A stretch of 64,000 nucleotides of DNA, taken from Eutreptiella sp. 'Long Island Sound 2002'. Its lineage: Eukaryota; Euglenozoa; Euglenophyceae; Eutreptiales; Eutreptiaceae. The DNA lies in assembly GCA_964036045.1 (NCBI GenBank), contig OZ038378.1, forward strand, positions 139,964,765-140,028,764. Reading direction: 5' to 3'. The notes beneath the pieces were generated by a model. The model saw nothing but the letters and a program-made list of their open reading frames with translations, was not told the DNA's origin and did not search any database. Below are positions 43,301-53,384 of the stretch, in pieces (position 1 is the first letter of the stretch; each line of letters starts with the position of its first letter). Both the position numbers and the translations under genes were made by a program.

Positions 43301-43490
43301 GAGAAAGATGGCCTAGAAAGCAAGGGGCAGGATATCTCAAATACTGCCCTAGGAAGCAGTAGAGAGAAGAAGGAGCCTGGAACTGGGCGCTGGAACTGGA
43401 TAGTGGCAGCCTGGCACAAGAGCAATTATTGGGGGAAAAGGCGTAGAAAGCAAGGGGCGGTATTTCTCGATACCGCCCAAGTACAGGACG
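40310..43490 (+). repeat. 3.2-kb array of structured hairpin repeats
   Basis: About 18 degenerate units of roughly 110-260 bases. Each has a hairpin of the type GGGCGGGAT-loop-ATCCCGCCC followed by CTAGGAAG(C/A)AG, then a G/A-rich phrase containing GGGCGATGAAAGT or TAGGCGATGATAGT, and in the right half GAGCAATTATTGAGAAAGATGGC. Hairpins are near 40466, 40607, 40773, 40905, 41139, 41239, 41440, 41607, 41891, 42051, 42309, 42429 (half), 42613, 42856, 43022, 43192, 43323 and 43455. Stem sequences vary but stay paired in most units. There is no long ORF. The array lies in an intron of the ARM/HEAT-like gene. Confidence 0.85.
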
Positions 43491-43837
43491 GAGAATGGAG
43501 TATCCAGTGGTGGTAAAAATCCATGTCCTGTTCTCGTAATGCATCATCTTGTCCAAGCATGTGTCTCCAAACAATGGTACCTTTTTCGATGAGTGGGTCA
43601 TAAGTATACCTGAGTGGGGCTGCGCTGTCCAGCTGCGTGTGTGTGGGCGGACCCCCTATGGCACATAGTTCCTGGAAAATGGCTGGGTGTTTGTGGGATG
43701 GGGTGAATGGGGGCTTTCAGCCAGTAGGGTCTCCTAGAGGAGCTCTCGTCGCCTGCAACAATCCCCCAGTCAGCATGTGTGAGGTGGAGCGCTTGTTGGG
43801 GAAGGTTCATGTGAGCCCACCCTGACTGAGTGAACAG

Positions 43838-43969
43838 CATGGAGCTGAGTCGCTGCTCCTCCACCTCACCACACCTGTGCCTGGGGTGCCAGTGGTCTGG
43901 GCTGCCAAAAAGCCCATTTTGGGGCAGATCCAGGCCAGTGTGATCCCGTTGGTCACACAGGGTGCTGAT
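43838..43969 (+). CDS. ARM/HEAT-like gene, exon 8
   Basis: Acceptor GTGAACAG (43830-43837), donor GTAGTG at 43970, 44 codons, phase 0. Reads HGAESLLLHLTTPVPG and GQIQASVIPLVTQGAD. If the donor is ignored, the frame stops at 43991-43993. The intron before it is 7.3 kb and holds the palindrome and the hairpin array; the one after it holds the MITE. Confidence 0.5.
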
Positions 43970-44013
43970 GTAGTGGTGCATCACATGCTGTGAGGCACCT
44001 GGTGTAGCGCCAT

Positions 44014-44578
44014 GGTCAGGCTTCGTTTATAAGAGCTATTTTGCAATGGGGGGGGGGGGTCTGGGTGGGTGGGTCTTCAGCCGGGTGGGTGGGTCTAAAG
44101 CTCTGGACCCCCCCCCTCTTATAATTCTGAGGGTTTTCTGGGTTGGGCTCCTGCCACACCTTCTTTCTTTGGTCACAGGAGCCTTGTCTGGCTGTTTGCT
44201 GGTGCCCCTTTCTGTTGTGTCGTTGTGCAGGTGGCAGGTGTGCAGGTGGCAATTTTTCACATGGCGGACTTTTTTTTGATAACATGTTAACCCTGTGGAC
44301 CCTTTGTTGCACAATGCTGTCAGAGCTGGTTGGTAGCCCAGTTGTCAAGGAACGTAACTGCAATTCCAAAGATCCCTAGTTCAAACCCTGGTGTTGTGAA
44401 GTTTTTGGTGTGTCACCCTTTGGGGATGCCTAACCCGGGAGCGCCTTGGCTTCAATTTGGTTCACAAAAAATGCTCCCCACAGAATTATAAGAGGGGGGG
44501 GGGTCTGGGTGGGTCAAAAGTTGGGTGGGTGGGTCTTGTCCAAAATACCCCCCCCCCTCTTATAAACGAAGCCTGGCC
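44014..44578. mobile_element. 565-bp MITE with 22-bp terminal inverted repeats
   Basis: The left end GGTCAGGCTTCGTTTATAAG mirrors the right end CTTATAAACGAAGCCTGGCC, with one mismatch. CAT flanks both sides (44011-44013 and 44579-44581). Just inside each end is another inverted, G-rich block (GGGTCTGGGTGGGTGGGTC type) paired with C-runs and TCTTATAA. No transposase is encoded. The centre holds a tRNA-like sequence. Superfamily unknown. Confidence 0.75.
44320..44398 (+). tRNA. tRNA-like sequence inside the MITE (SINE head or pseudo-tRNA)
   Basis: TGGTAGCCCAGTTGTCAAGG resembles a tRNA D-arm / A-box and TAGTTCAAACCCTGG an RNA polymerase III B-box, about 45 bases apart. I could not pair an acceptor stem, so this is not a functional tRNA as it stands. 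It may be the internal promoter of a SINE carried in the MITE. Confidence 0.3.
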
Positions 44579-44773
44579 CATGGTAGATTTGAGCTTGTCT
44601 CGTCAATTGACGTAGGCAAGCATTGCCTGCTGGGCACTACATTGTGCGGATGTGGTATACGGCTGTCCAACCAGTTATCCATGCCACCGGACACGACTAC
44701 AGTCCATGAAGATGACTCAGAGCTGAGTACATTCTCCACAAAATTTTAATTATTCTCAAGTGAGTGAGTGCAA

Positions 44774-44819
<46 letters not shown>

Positions 44820-44821
44820 GG
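44774..44821 (+). repeat. (GTT)n microsatellite
   Basis: About 16 uninterrupted GTT triplets in the intron between exons 8 and 9 of the ARM/HEAT-like gene. Confidence 0.95.
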
Positions 44822-44881
44822 TAGTGGTTGCTGTTGTGAGTAAGTGAGTGCTCGATACGCCCTCGTTTGATCATCACTCAG

Positions 44882-45085
44882 GCCTTGAAGAAGTCCTCGC
44901 ATTCCACAATTCCAGCAGTGGCCAATATCTTCTCTGGACTGGGCCCCAGGGTGCTCACAGCTGCCAACACAAAAGATTTGCTGCACACCCTGGCCTTAGG
45001 TCTCAGCGAAAAAGACATCAGTGCCTGGGGCCAAGCAGGCCTCCGGGCAGCGTGCACGAACACCCAGGATGCAGAACTGACAAAG
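44882..45085 (+). CDS. ARM/HEAT-like gene, exon 9
   Basis: Acceptor CATCACTCAG (44872-44881), donor GTCTTT at 45086, 68 codons, phase 0. Reads SHSTIPAVANIFSGLGPRVL and DLLHTLALGLSEKDISAWGQ, helical and leucine-rich. No further exon of this gene was identified, so the 3' end is open. The whole set encodes one solenoid-like protein of at least ~480 residues over 14 kb. Function unknown; such proteins are usually scaffolds or transport and chromatin adaptors. Confidence 0.6.
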
Positions 45086-45800
45086 GTCTTTGCCCGTGTG
45101 CGTCTGTGTGGGGATGTGTGCGTCTGCAGTGGCAGGTGGGTGTGGTGTGGGTCTGGATGGGTCAGTGTGGGTGTTGTTGGGTGTTGGGGTTGGGTGAAAT
45201 AGGTATAGGTGCAGGTGCAGGTGTCGGGATACTGGCTTGATGAGAGAGTGAAGTGTCGTGCGAGTGTAAAACAAAATATAAGATACATGCATGAAAATGT
45301 GTATTTTTTTAATTGAATGTCACGCGAGTCACTCCTGTGAGACTCAATTAAAAACAATGGACAAAAAAATTTTGAGTGATCGTCACCTTTTTTTTTTTTC
45401 AAGTGTCAGTGCAAGTGTCTATTTTTTTTTTGGAATGTCAACGCAAGTGCACCCAAAAAAAGTCAAATTGCTTCATTACCCTTCCAACCCCCCTTTTTGG
45501 GCATTCCCAGGTTATTTCGCCATTGTGGCACAAGGGAAGGCCTTAAGGAACCCAATTTTTTTTGTGAAGGACCCCCCCTTCAGAACTGCTCTTAAAGGCA
45601 ACTTTCCACTGGCTCGACGCCGGCCATTTTGTCGTGTTGGGGTCCCGAGAAGATAGGGGCCATTCCACCCACATATGGGCCCCAGAGAAGGCAGGGGTTA
45701 AGTAGCCATTTCTGTTTTTGTCCCCTTGTGTGGGGACCCCCGAGAAGGCAAGCGTTATGTAGCGAATTTGCCCCAGATTTGGGCCACTTCTGAATTTGTT
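45086..45800 (+). other. non-coding interval with GT-rich and homopolymer tracts
   Basis: TGTGGG-rich sequence at 45100-45230 and A/T homopolymers at 45306-45460. Nothing codes convincingly. Confidence 0.5.
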
Positions 45801-45985
45801 CCCACGCTTCGGTGTGGCCCTTCCAGTTGGGGTTATGGACTCCCACGCTTCGGCGTGGCCCCTCGAGTTGGGGTCATGGACTGCCACGCTTCATCGTGGC
45901 CCCTTGAGTTGGGGTTATGGACTCCCGTGGTTCGACGTGGCCTCTCGAGTTGGGGTTATGGACTCCCACGCTTTGGTGTGGCAAG
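45801..45985 (+). repeat. 41-bp minisatellite with UUCG-type hairpins
   Basis: Units start at 45801, 45842, 45883, 45924 and 45965, an exact 41-base period. Each contains CCACGCTTCGGCGTGG or a variant, a 6-bp stem closed by TTCG, followed by GTTGGGGTTATGGACT. Third and fourth units read CCACGCTTCATCGTGG and CCGTGGTTCGACGTGG. Confidence 0.9.
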
Positions 45986-46241
45986 AAATAACTCCCCACC
46001 GGTCCCTACAGGGAAACATTTGAATATTTATGGGGCACGGGCAGGGCACAGGGGGTGGTTCCCTAGCAATGATGGATATGATTTTGGTGCCACTTGGGGG
46101 GTCCAAGTCCGGGGGGGGGGGGGGGGTGACCGGTCACAAACAGACTAAAGCGCCAAAGTGGGAAAGTGCAAACCCCAAAAAATATTGTGACCAAATGAGG
46201 TGTCTCTGGTAGAATGTCCCCTATGCCTGCCTGTACTGCAC

Positions 46242-46420
46242 ATCACCTCGAAGAGAAGTTGTGAGATCAAGCACAGGCGCAAGCGTTGTGTGCCCCCCTT
46301 TTTGGGGGTCGTTCGCATAGCATGCCCCAACGTATGGTTTGGCATGTGGGGTTTTCATTTCCGGGGGGGAAGGGGAGTCAATAGAGCCCCCCAAAACTGG
46401 GGGGGGGGGTTCAGGAAAAG
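46242..46420 (+). repeat. diverged copy of palindrome-arm repeat family
   Basis: Begins ATCACCTCGAAGAGAAG and keeps GTTGTGAGATCAAGC and GGGGGTCGTTCGCATAGC, the order of blocks at the start of the 640-bp arm. Only the first part is recognisable. The following ~660 bases hold G/C runs and no gene. Confidence 0.6.
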
Positions 46421-47080
46421 GGCTCAATTGACAGGCACCTTTAATCAGTCTTTATGAAGTTTGGCGCCAAAGGCGCCGAAAATTTTTTTGAGCACTAAAA
46501 TTGGTCGATTTTTTTTCACCAAATATATGGCAAATGATGACTTTTCTGAAACCCCTAACGTGCTGATTCCAAAAATCCCATTTTCTTTTTTTCCCCGACT
46601 TTCGGGTCTGGGTCACCTCCAAGGCCTGGGGTCAGACTCGGTCTGATTTTGGGGGTCCCGTCAATTGAGCCCTTTTTGGGGGAGGGGGGGGTCCGGCTGG
46701 AGGGCTCTATCGACCCCCCCCCCCGGAAGCGAAAACCCGGCCTCCCTTTCTGGTGTCTAACCCTTTGTAAAATCATCATTTTAGGACCAAAAATGATCTC
46801 CCAATAATTTCTTGGATTTTGACCCCCGCAACCCCCCGTACCCGGGTACCCCTTTTTTGAAAGCTGGGGGGGGTCAAAACTTCTTTGCGTGTTGTGGCCG
46901 CTGTGTGTGTATTTGGACCTATATCCTGAAGAACTTTTTTCTTGTATATGGATCTCTTCACCCATGGTGGGGTCCCGGGTCCCAACTGCAGATACCCCAA
47001 GTTGCCCCCCTCCCCCCCGTATGGCCCCTTGCTAGTGAGGAGTTAGCCGTTTTCACGCCGGGTAGGGTAATTGTTTACCT

Positions 47081-47320
47081 GACAGAGGCTACTAGATCAA
47101 AGCCATGAGGCCCGTATATATGGGAAAACGCCACATGGCCCCCCATTTTGGCTCTTTTTGGGCCCATTCGCGTACCCCACCCCAAGGGGTTCAATAGTTG
47201 GTTTAACCCCTTGTCTCATCATTATTTTGTCCAAAAAACACATCCCCCGAATGAGTTTTTGGTCCAGATACCCCCTAAAACCCCCTCCACTTGAAACCCA
47301 CTTTTTTGAGGCGTCATGAC
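47081..47320 (+). repeat. diverged copy of palindrome-arm repeat family
   Basis: GACAGAGGCTACTAGATCAAAGCC, then TATATGGGAAAACGCCACAT and CCCCAAGGGGTTCAA, in the order found in the arms. It stops where the arm would continue with its G-run. Confidence 0.75.
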
Positions 47321-47364
47321 GGGCGGGTGGGGGCAACGGGGTGGGGGTGGGGGTGGGGGTCAAA

Positions 47365-47560
47365 AATCACCTTGAAGAGAGGTTGTTAGATCAAGCGCAC
47401 GCGCGGGCGTCGTATACCCCCTTTTTTGGGGGTCATCCGCGTAGCATACCCCAAGGCATGATATTGGATGTCCAACCCCTTGTAAAATCATTATTTTGCC
47501 CAATAAGACCATCCCCCAATGGACTTTTTGATTCTCAGGCCTCTATCCCCTAAAATTGGA
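47365..47560 (+). repeat. diverged copy of palindrome-arm repeat family
   Basis: ATCACCTTGAAGAGAGG, GTTGTTAGATCAAGC and CCAATGGACTTTTTG follow the arm's order. It lies directly after the previous copy, in the same orientation. Confidence 0.65.
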
Positions 47561-47663
47561 TAACACTCTTCTGAGGGGTGGGGGGGGTTGGGGGGTGGGG
47601 GGGGGGGTCAAAAGTTTTCGCTCAGAAGGCTCCAAGCAAAGGGGAAGCACATCGCTAACACAC

Positions 47664-47737
47664 AGCTGCTGGTCGAATGGTAACGCCTCTGACGTACAGT
47701 TTTTGGTCGGCGGTTCGAATCCTGGTCGGCCGACTTT
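47664..47737 (+). tRNA. tRNA-like sequence (SINE head or pseudo-tRNA)
   Basis: CTGGTCGAATGGTAACG fits a polymerase III A-box and GGTTCGAATCC a B-box; a TTTT run follows at 47734. The T-stem pairs poorly, so I read it as tRNA-derived, not functional. It sits just before a copy of the arm repeat. Confidence 0.4.
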
Positions 47738-47757
47738 TAGCGCGGCAGCGGCGCCAA

Positions 47758-48387
47758 ATCACCTCGCAGAGGTTGTTAGATCAAAGCCAGGCAGGCGTAT
47801 ATAGGGGAAAACGCCACATACCCCCCATTTTGGCCTTTTTGGGCCTATTCGCGTACCCCACCCCAAGGGGTTGAATTGTTAGTTTGACCCCTTGTAAAAT
47901 CATTATTTTATCCAATAAACGCATCCCCCAATGAGTTTTTGGTCCGAACCCCGCCATACCCCCCCCACTTGAAACCCAGTTTTTTGAGGTTTTGAGGGAG
48001 GTGGGGGTCAAAAAATGACCCCCCCCTTTTTTTGGGTCAAAAATCATGAATCTTTTGGTTTTTTTTCGATTTTGAGCCGAAAAACTGTTTCCGGGTCCCG
48101 ACTCCATGGGGTTTGTATGGGGCGGAGTGGGACGAGCACTTCAGCAGTTTATGCACTTTTCAGCCATTTTTGCCATGTTTGCGGTTTTGGCGACCTCGGT
48201 GACCCCGTGGTACCCACTCTGAGGGGTGTGAGTGGGGATGTTGTGACAATATATGCCTACTAGGATACGAAAGGACGTTTTTTGCAGTCTCTAGCCTTGC
48301 CGAGGGGCGCTCAAATGCCTGTGCCAAAGACGCGAAATGGCTGTTTCCACCAATAATGGCCTAGTGAATGGGTCGGCGCACAACCTG
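47758..48387 (+). repeat. third copy of the 640-bp arm
   Basis: Same start (ATCACCTCGCAGAGG) and end (GCGCACAACCTG) as the arms at 37663-38302, about 630 bases, highly similar but with shorter G/C runs. It is followed by a reversed piece of the ~195-bp satellite. Confidence 0.9.
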
Positions 48388-48545
48388 CTCATGCAGTTTT
48401 TCGCACCGGGCAGCTCAAAAATCGAAGTTTCCGAAACTTGTCCTTTTGCTTTTGTGATCACCTAAAATGACCATCCAAGGTATGTAGAGCATGTCTTAGG
48501 CCTTATTAATCTTGGTTTTTCCCTATTTTGTGTGTGCGTTGCTTG
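48388..48545 (-). repeat. ~195-bp satellite, single reversed unit
   Basis: Reverse-complement reading gives the satellite blocks: GAGCTGCCCGG, GATGGTCATTTTAGG and CATGCTCTACATACC are recognisable. Confidence 0.7.
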
Positions 48546-48589
48546 GAGTAGATTCTCTGTGAGGTGGACTTGCCGAAGGCAATAGATCT

Positions 48590-48665
48590 CACCCGACCGG
48601 GGTTCGAACCGCCGACCAAAAAGACTCCGGTCAGCTGCATTACCATTCGGCCAATGCTTGATCTG
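48590..48665 (-). tRNA. tRNA-like sequence on the minus strand
   Basis: On the minus strand TGGCCGAATGGTAATGC (A-box) is followed by TTTTTGGTCGGCGGTTCGAA, whose last bases begin the B-box. The block from the A-box to TTGGTCGGCGGTTCGAA is shared with 47664-47737, so the two are copies of one family. It lacks a well-paired T-stem. Confidence 0.4.
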
Positions 48666-49039
48666 AGGGGAACGGTCTCCCCACTGCTTGGGGCCGCATC
48701 TACCATTGACAAACGACCCAAACTGTGTGTTTGTGTCTGACTGACGGCTGGCTTGGCTCAGGGACTGATTGGCTGACTGTCAACCTGTCTTCGAGGTTCA
48801 CTGCCGCAGGCAATGGAATTTCAAAAAAAAATGAGCCCTCCTTTTTTTGTGTCCGGAATCATGAATCTTTTGATTTCTAGGTCTTTCTTTCTAGGTCTCG
48901 ACTCCATGGGGTTTATATGGGGCGCAGTGGGATGAGCGCTAATGCTTGCTATGTAGTTTTTTTTTGGCGATTTTAGTGACCGTGCGGTATCCGCTCTCAG
49001 AGGTGCAAGTGGGGATATTGTGAGAGTATATGGCTACTA

Positions 49040-50075
49040 GTGTACGAAAGGACGTTTTTTGCAGTCTCTAGCCTTGCCGAGGGCCGGTCAAAACCTGTGT
49101 CACCCTCTGCAACTCAGAAATGGAAGCTTTCGACGGCTATTTTTTATATTGTGACCACACAAAATGACCATCCAGCCTATGTGAACCATGGTTTAGGCAA
49201 TATTTACGTGTTTTTTCGCCTTATTTGGGTATTGGGTGCGGGGGGGCGGGGGGCGGGGTCTCCCAGGGATTGGTACACAACATGCTTATGCAGATTTTCA
49301 CCCTCCGCAGCTCGTAAATGGAAGTTTTCGAAGGTTTTTTTTTTTTTGATTTTGTGACTACACAAAAGGACCATCCAACCTATGTGAAGCATGTGTTAGG
49401 CAGTATTTTTGTGTTTTTCACCTTATTTGGGCATTTGGTTGGTTGGGGGCGAGGGTCTCCCAAGGGATTGGTACACAACCGGTTAATGCAGCTTTTCACC
49501 CGAGGTAGCTCAGAAATTGAAGTTTGCGATGACTATTTTTATTATGCTAGCCACTCACAATGACCATCCAAGGTATGTAAAGTATGTTGTAGGCTGTATT
49601 TATGTGTTTCCCCCCCCTATTTTGGTATTGGGTGGGTCGGTGGGGGTATGTCCCAAGGGATTGGTACACAACTTGCCTATGCAATTTTCCACCCCGTGCA
49701 CGTCAACAATCAAAGTTTCCGGAGCTCGCATCTTTGATATCGTGGCTACTCAAAAGGATCATCCGAGCTATGTGAAGCGTGTTTTAGGTGATATTGATGT
49801 GTTTTTCACCCTTTTTCGGGGTTTGGTGTGTGTGTGTGTGTGTGTGTGTGGCTAAGAAAGAGCCTTGTTGAGCTCTTTGTTTATGGTGTGATGAATTTGT
49901 CTCGGTTCCTTGCCATCGCGCTTTTTTTTGTTTTCATTGGCGTTGTGGGACCGCGTAGTGGTGTCCCTAGTTTCCCGCACAGAGTGTGTAATTGTGTGGC
50001 GGGGGGGGGGGGGCTCTCAAAGGACTCGTACACAACCTGCTCAAGCATTTTATCACCGTGTACAGCTGAAAAATT
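49040..50075 (-). repeat. ~195-bp satellite, reverse array
   Basis: About five units marked by CAGCTC(A/G)(G/T)AAAT near 49111, 49310 and 49504, with looser copies near 49699 and 50063. Between them recur GACCATCCA, TATGTGAAGCATG, CCTTATTTGGG and CCCAAGGGATTGGTACACAA. Orientation is opposite to 37100-37662. A (GT)13 microsatellite interrupts it at 49825-49850. 48670-49039 holds related but unassignable sequence. Confidence 0.75.
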
Positions 50076-50200
50076 CAATCACCTCACAGCGTTCGTTAGA
50101 TCAAAGCCATGCAAGCCCGTGTAGAGGGGAAAACACCACATGCCCTTCGTTTTGGGCTTTTGTTGGCCGATTTGCGTACCCAACTTCAAGGGGTGGAATT
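50076..50200 (+). repeat. short copy of palindrome-arm repeat family
   Basis: AATCACCTCACAGCG, GTTAGATCAAAGCCATGC and GAGGGGAAAACACCACATGCC follow the order of the arm start. The next 700 bases to 50900 hold no gene I can support. Confidence 0.65.
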
Positions 50201-50901
50201 GTTTGTTGAACCCAAAGGGGGGTCGGCTTCCGTTCGAAAGCGACACCATGATAGTTTTCCAAAACTACCCGTTTTTTCCATTGCCCCCAAGAAGCGGTGT
50301 TAAGCAAATTTTCTGCCCTTTGAATAGGCGAATGGTGTCTTTGAAGCAGTGCAAGTTTTATGTGTATTTTTTTTTCATGTTCCCCTTGTGGATTGCATTT
50401 GAGCCCCACTGTGTTTTGAACCCCTCCAGTGGCTCCGTCTGCAGCCGTGGCTGCGGGATAGGGTGCCAAGCCAAGTTGCGATGGTTGTCACCGTGGTTGA
50501 CAATTGCCACGGGTACCTCAACCCCCTCCCGCCCCCTCTTCTCTCCTTGTAAGTGCAATCCACAACCCGACCCACAAAACCCCTGCACGTGTGCACGCTT
50601 TCTTGCGATATGAGACCCGAACCGGCGCGAAGACGAGCACATGACTACTGCTATTATTTGATCACATAATTTGCAGATCCTCAACATTCCGGGGCACGAG
50701 AAGCCTATGCAACATGTGCTGTGTTGTTAGGGGCTCTTCTAGCATGCCGTACACAGCAACTTGCCAACTGCCATGCGTACCATGTGCACTGCTGCTACAT
50801 CATATGCGAATCATTGAGATGTGTTCCAAGTGCTGGATCGGTTGAGAGTATGGAACCTATTGCACATGTTTTCCGCGACCACCCCAGTTTGAAACAAGCC
50901 C

Positions 50902-51879
50902 ATGCCCGGTATGCGACAGACAAACTCAAGCCCCGCTGTTTTCACTCAAAATTTGCGAGCCGATTCTGTGCGTCTCCGTGCGATCTGCCATAATTGCATC
51001 AAGAAAGCCGAGGCAATCCTGCAGCTACATCCTGCCATACGCGACAGTGCCGTCAGAATTTTTCATGAAATGTTTGCGAGTGGGATTACATTGCTCAAAC
51101 AAAATGGTGTGTCGTTGAACCAAGAAGTTGAAGATGAGGGTGATTTCGAAGAGGAGGCACTGCCGGCCAATGCAGTTCCTATGGACAAGTCTGTTACACA
51201 GTCAAGCCTGTTGGAATGCTTCCTCTCGGCGCAAGGTGGTGACAAGAACGCCGCGCATATCACGTGCAATGGCACAAAAATTCATGTGCCACAACTTGTC
51301 AACTACTTGTTTAATTCCCACCAAGAACGCGCTTCATAGGATCGATTTCGGCGCGTGTAGAACATACCACGGACGATTGGAAGGTCCAAAAGACCAACTG
51401 TTGTGGCCCCGGAGGATGCAGCGTTATATGGTGCCCAGTTCGTCGGAATGTTGACGTTCCAGGACAACTGAAAGTCACAAGTGACATCCGCAGGTGTCTT
51501 CACTTACACTGCTTGTCGTTGGCGGGATGCAGTTGTTGAAGCCCCTACACTGTCGGACCTCTGCACTGCAAAGGATGGCGCCGTTGATGGCCAATTGATG
51601 TCATTTAAGAAGAATGATCACGTTACAGAGGGCACCTCCGTTGGAGCAGTAGGTTTGGTCGTGGCAGTGCACATGATACTGGGTGAGCAGTTCACTGCAG
51701 GGAATGGAAACGAAGATGTTGAGCAATGCGGATTCTGCGGGCGATGGGATGGAAGTTGTGACACAACGCCGGTGAAGGCAAAGGTAATTAGCACATGTCC
51801 AAAATTTTCCCCATTCTGGTACAAACATGCTGCTACGAAGAAGCGGAATGTGCCGCGTCCTTACCCTTTACCTTTATGA
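50902..51879 (+). pseudogene. hypothetical protein gene with three in-frame stops
   Basis: One frame reads coding-like from ~50902 to 51879 but has TAG at 51337-51339, TAG at 51358-51360 and TGA near 51470. Before the first stop: helical sequence (SVRLRAICHNCIKKAEAILQ, FHEMFASGITLLKQNGVSL). After: VVAPEDAALYGAQFVGMLTF, TACRWRDAVVEAPTLSDLC, and a Cys/His cluster CGFCGRWDGSCDT ... STCPKFSPFWYKH that could bind zinc. No family recognised. No frameshift was needed, only stops, as in the retrotransposon pol. It may be decayed or depend on readthrough. Confidence 0.5.
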
Positions 51880-52189
51880 TTAGTAGCACCATTTTCCCTA
51901 TCCATGAGGCGTCACTTGGAGTTGGCCCATTCGGATGTTGACATGAATAGACATTTCCTGAGTTCACAGTTGAATAGGAGCAGAAACCGGTGAAGGCATT
52001 GTGTGATCGCACATAGGTGCACGCTTGCGCATCACTGTGTATCTTCTTGTTGAGACAACCACCCCTACGGCGGAATCATGAACAGATGCTAGTGGAGACC
52101 TATTTGGCAAGCGGCAGCAAGCTTGTGTGTCATCATCCCCCCCCCCTCCCGCAACCCCAGCACCCCCCAAACCGGCTGGAGACACCTGG
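51880..52189. other. interval without gene
   Basis: Between the broken hypothetical gene and the truncated RT end of the YR retroelement. No feature seen apart from a C-run near 52138. Confidence 0.4.
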
Positions 52190-52668
52190 CCCGGCCATAG
52201 GAGGAGGGAAGGAAGAAGAATGAGCCTTGTTGCGCCATCTTTGCCAGAAGCGCGAAGACCTCAACTGACGGAAGCGAAAACTTTTCCGGCTTCTCCGGCA
52301 TCGCCCTATTTACTGGCACCAGGTTGACAATCAAGCTACACTTCTCAAGCGTCTTAGGAATGGCAAAAACTCCCCCGCTTGGACCCGGCGACCCCGGCGG
52401 TAGGGGGAAAAGCGGGCTCTGGTTGCGCAAAGCTTGCAACATGATCACCGCCTCGTTCGAAGCGGGTCCAACACCGGAAAAATGGCGAGCCGCCAAACTC
52501 AAAAGAGACCGGCACATGCCGCTCCCATATATCAGCCGGAATAGGGATATTTCCTACCACACCCAAACCCCTGCATAACACCTCCTCCCTGATGCACTGC
52601 ATAAGCAGTTTCGGCGAAGTGGAGTCATGCAGCACATACTCCCACACACCCGAATCGAGGGAGGACAT
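52190..52668 (-). pseudogene. copy B: region 3 and start of reverse transcriptase
   Basis: From 52668 the frame reads SLDSGVWEYVLHDSTSP, LCRGLGVVGNIPIPADIW, matching copy A at ~61420-61575 (SLRGDLWSCVLRDSTSP, VGNIPIPEILW). A one-base shift near 52515 moves to the next frame, which reads GGVFAIPKTLEKCSLIVNLV and then KFSLPSVEVFALLAKMA. That has the form of RT motif 1 and the adjoining finger region (compare VPKK...WRLVVDYRGLN in the gypsy pol). The domain stops at ~52190, before the catalytic Asp motifs, so it cannot be active. Confidence 0.6.
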
Positions 52669-52669
52669 A

Positions 52670-53380
52670 GCCGCCGTAATCTAGGGCAAAAAAAAAGGCC
52701 GGCGGAGGTCCGTGGCCGCCTCCACTCCCCAATCCAAGAACTGGATCACATGCCGCTCCAACAACCTCGGCGGGGCTTTTGGCAGGCAGGCATGCAGGTA
52801 TGCAAGCTCCGCAACCACGCGTCCCAATCACCGCAACGCAGGCGCTCTCAAACCCACCGACCCACCTGCAACCCGGCGGGAAACTGCCGCTCGGGCAACC
52901 GCACCCACGAGCCTGGCTGGCCCCGCGGCCTTCCTCTTGCCCAACAGAGACGCGACCGCACCTGTCCTATTTGCCGCGATGCGGAGCCGTTTGATGGACA
53001 GGGTGACCGCCGAGGGGGAGGGAGGCTCTGCATCAACGTCAATGACCCCCCCCCCCTCCGGTCCACACCACACCGCTCATACCCTTGTCGTCCATCAAGG
53101 CCAGGGGGGCACCCAGGACCCTTGCGCTCCCACGTGCGAGTGACTGCTCCGCCCCCCCACCCCCCCGCAACAGAGCTCCGTGTGGCTGGGTATTCCCGTT
53201 GCCCCGGCTCTGAACGGATCCCACTGGGCTCGTTTGGGACACAGTAACTCCTTCTCCATTCCGCCATCCCCTAAGGTCCTCGTGCGGCCCAACATCTCTA
53301 TCGGGCACGCAGAGAGCCAGGAGTTCTCCCGGAAAGACGACTTTGAGGGACATGACTCTCCACTCCCACTCCATGCCTCA
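52670..53380 (-). other. copy B: linker between YR and region 3
   Basis: Degenerate coding-like sequence. One frame reads VTLSIKRLRIAANRTGAVAS and LLGKRKAAGPARLVGAV; C/G runs interrupt others. The counterpart in copy A is 60821-61240, where the frame is open except for TAG codons. Confidence 0.4.
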
Positions 53381-53384
53381 CCGG

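Noticed and set aside
40310-43490. CRISPR array
   Set aside because: Units are degenerate, spacing is irregular, the intervening sequence is itself repeated and the context is a eukaryotic intron.
47664-47737. Functional tRNA gene
   Set aside because: A-box and B-box are present but the T-stem and acceptor stem do not pair; the sequence has a related inverted copy, as expected for a SINE-like family.
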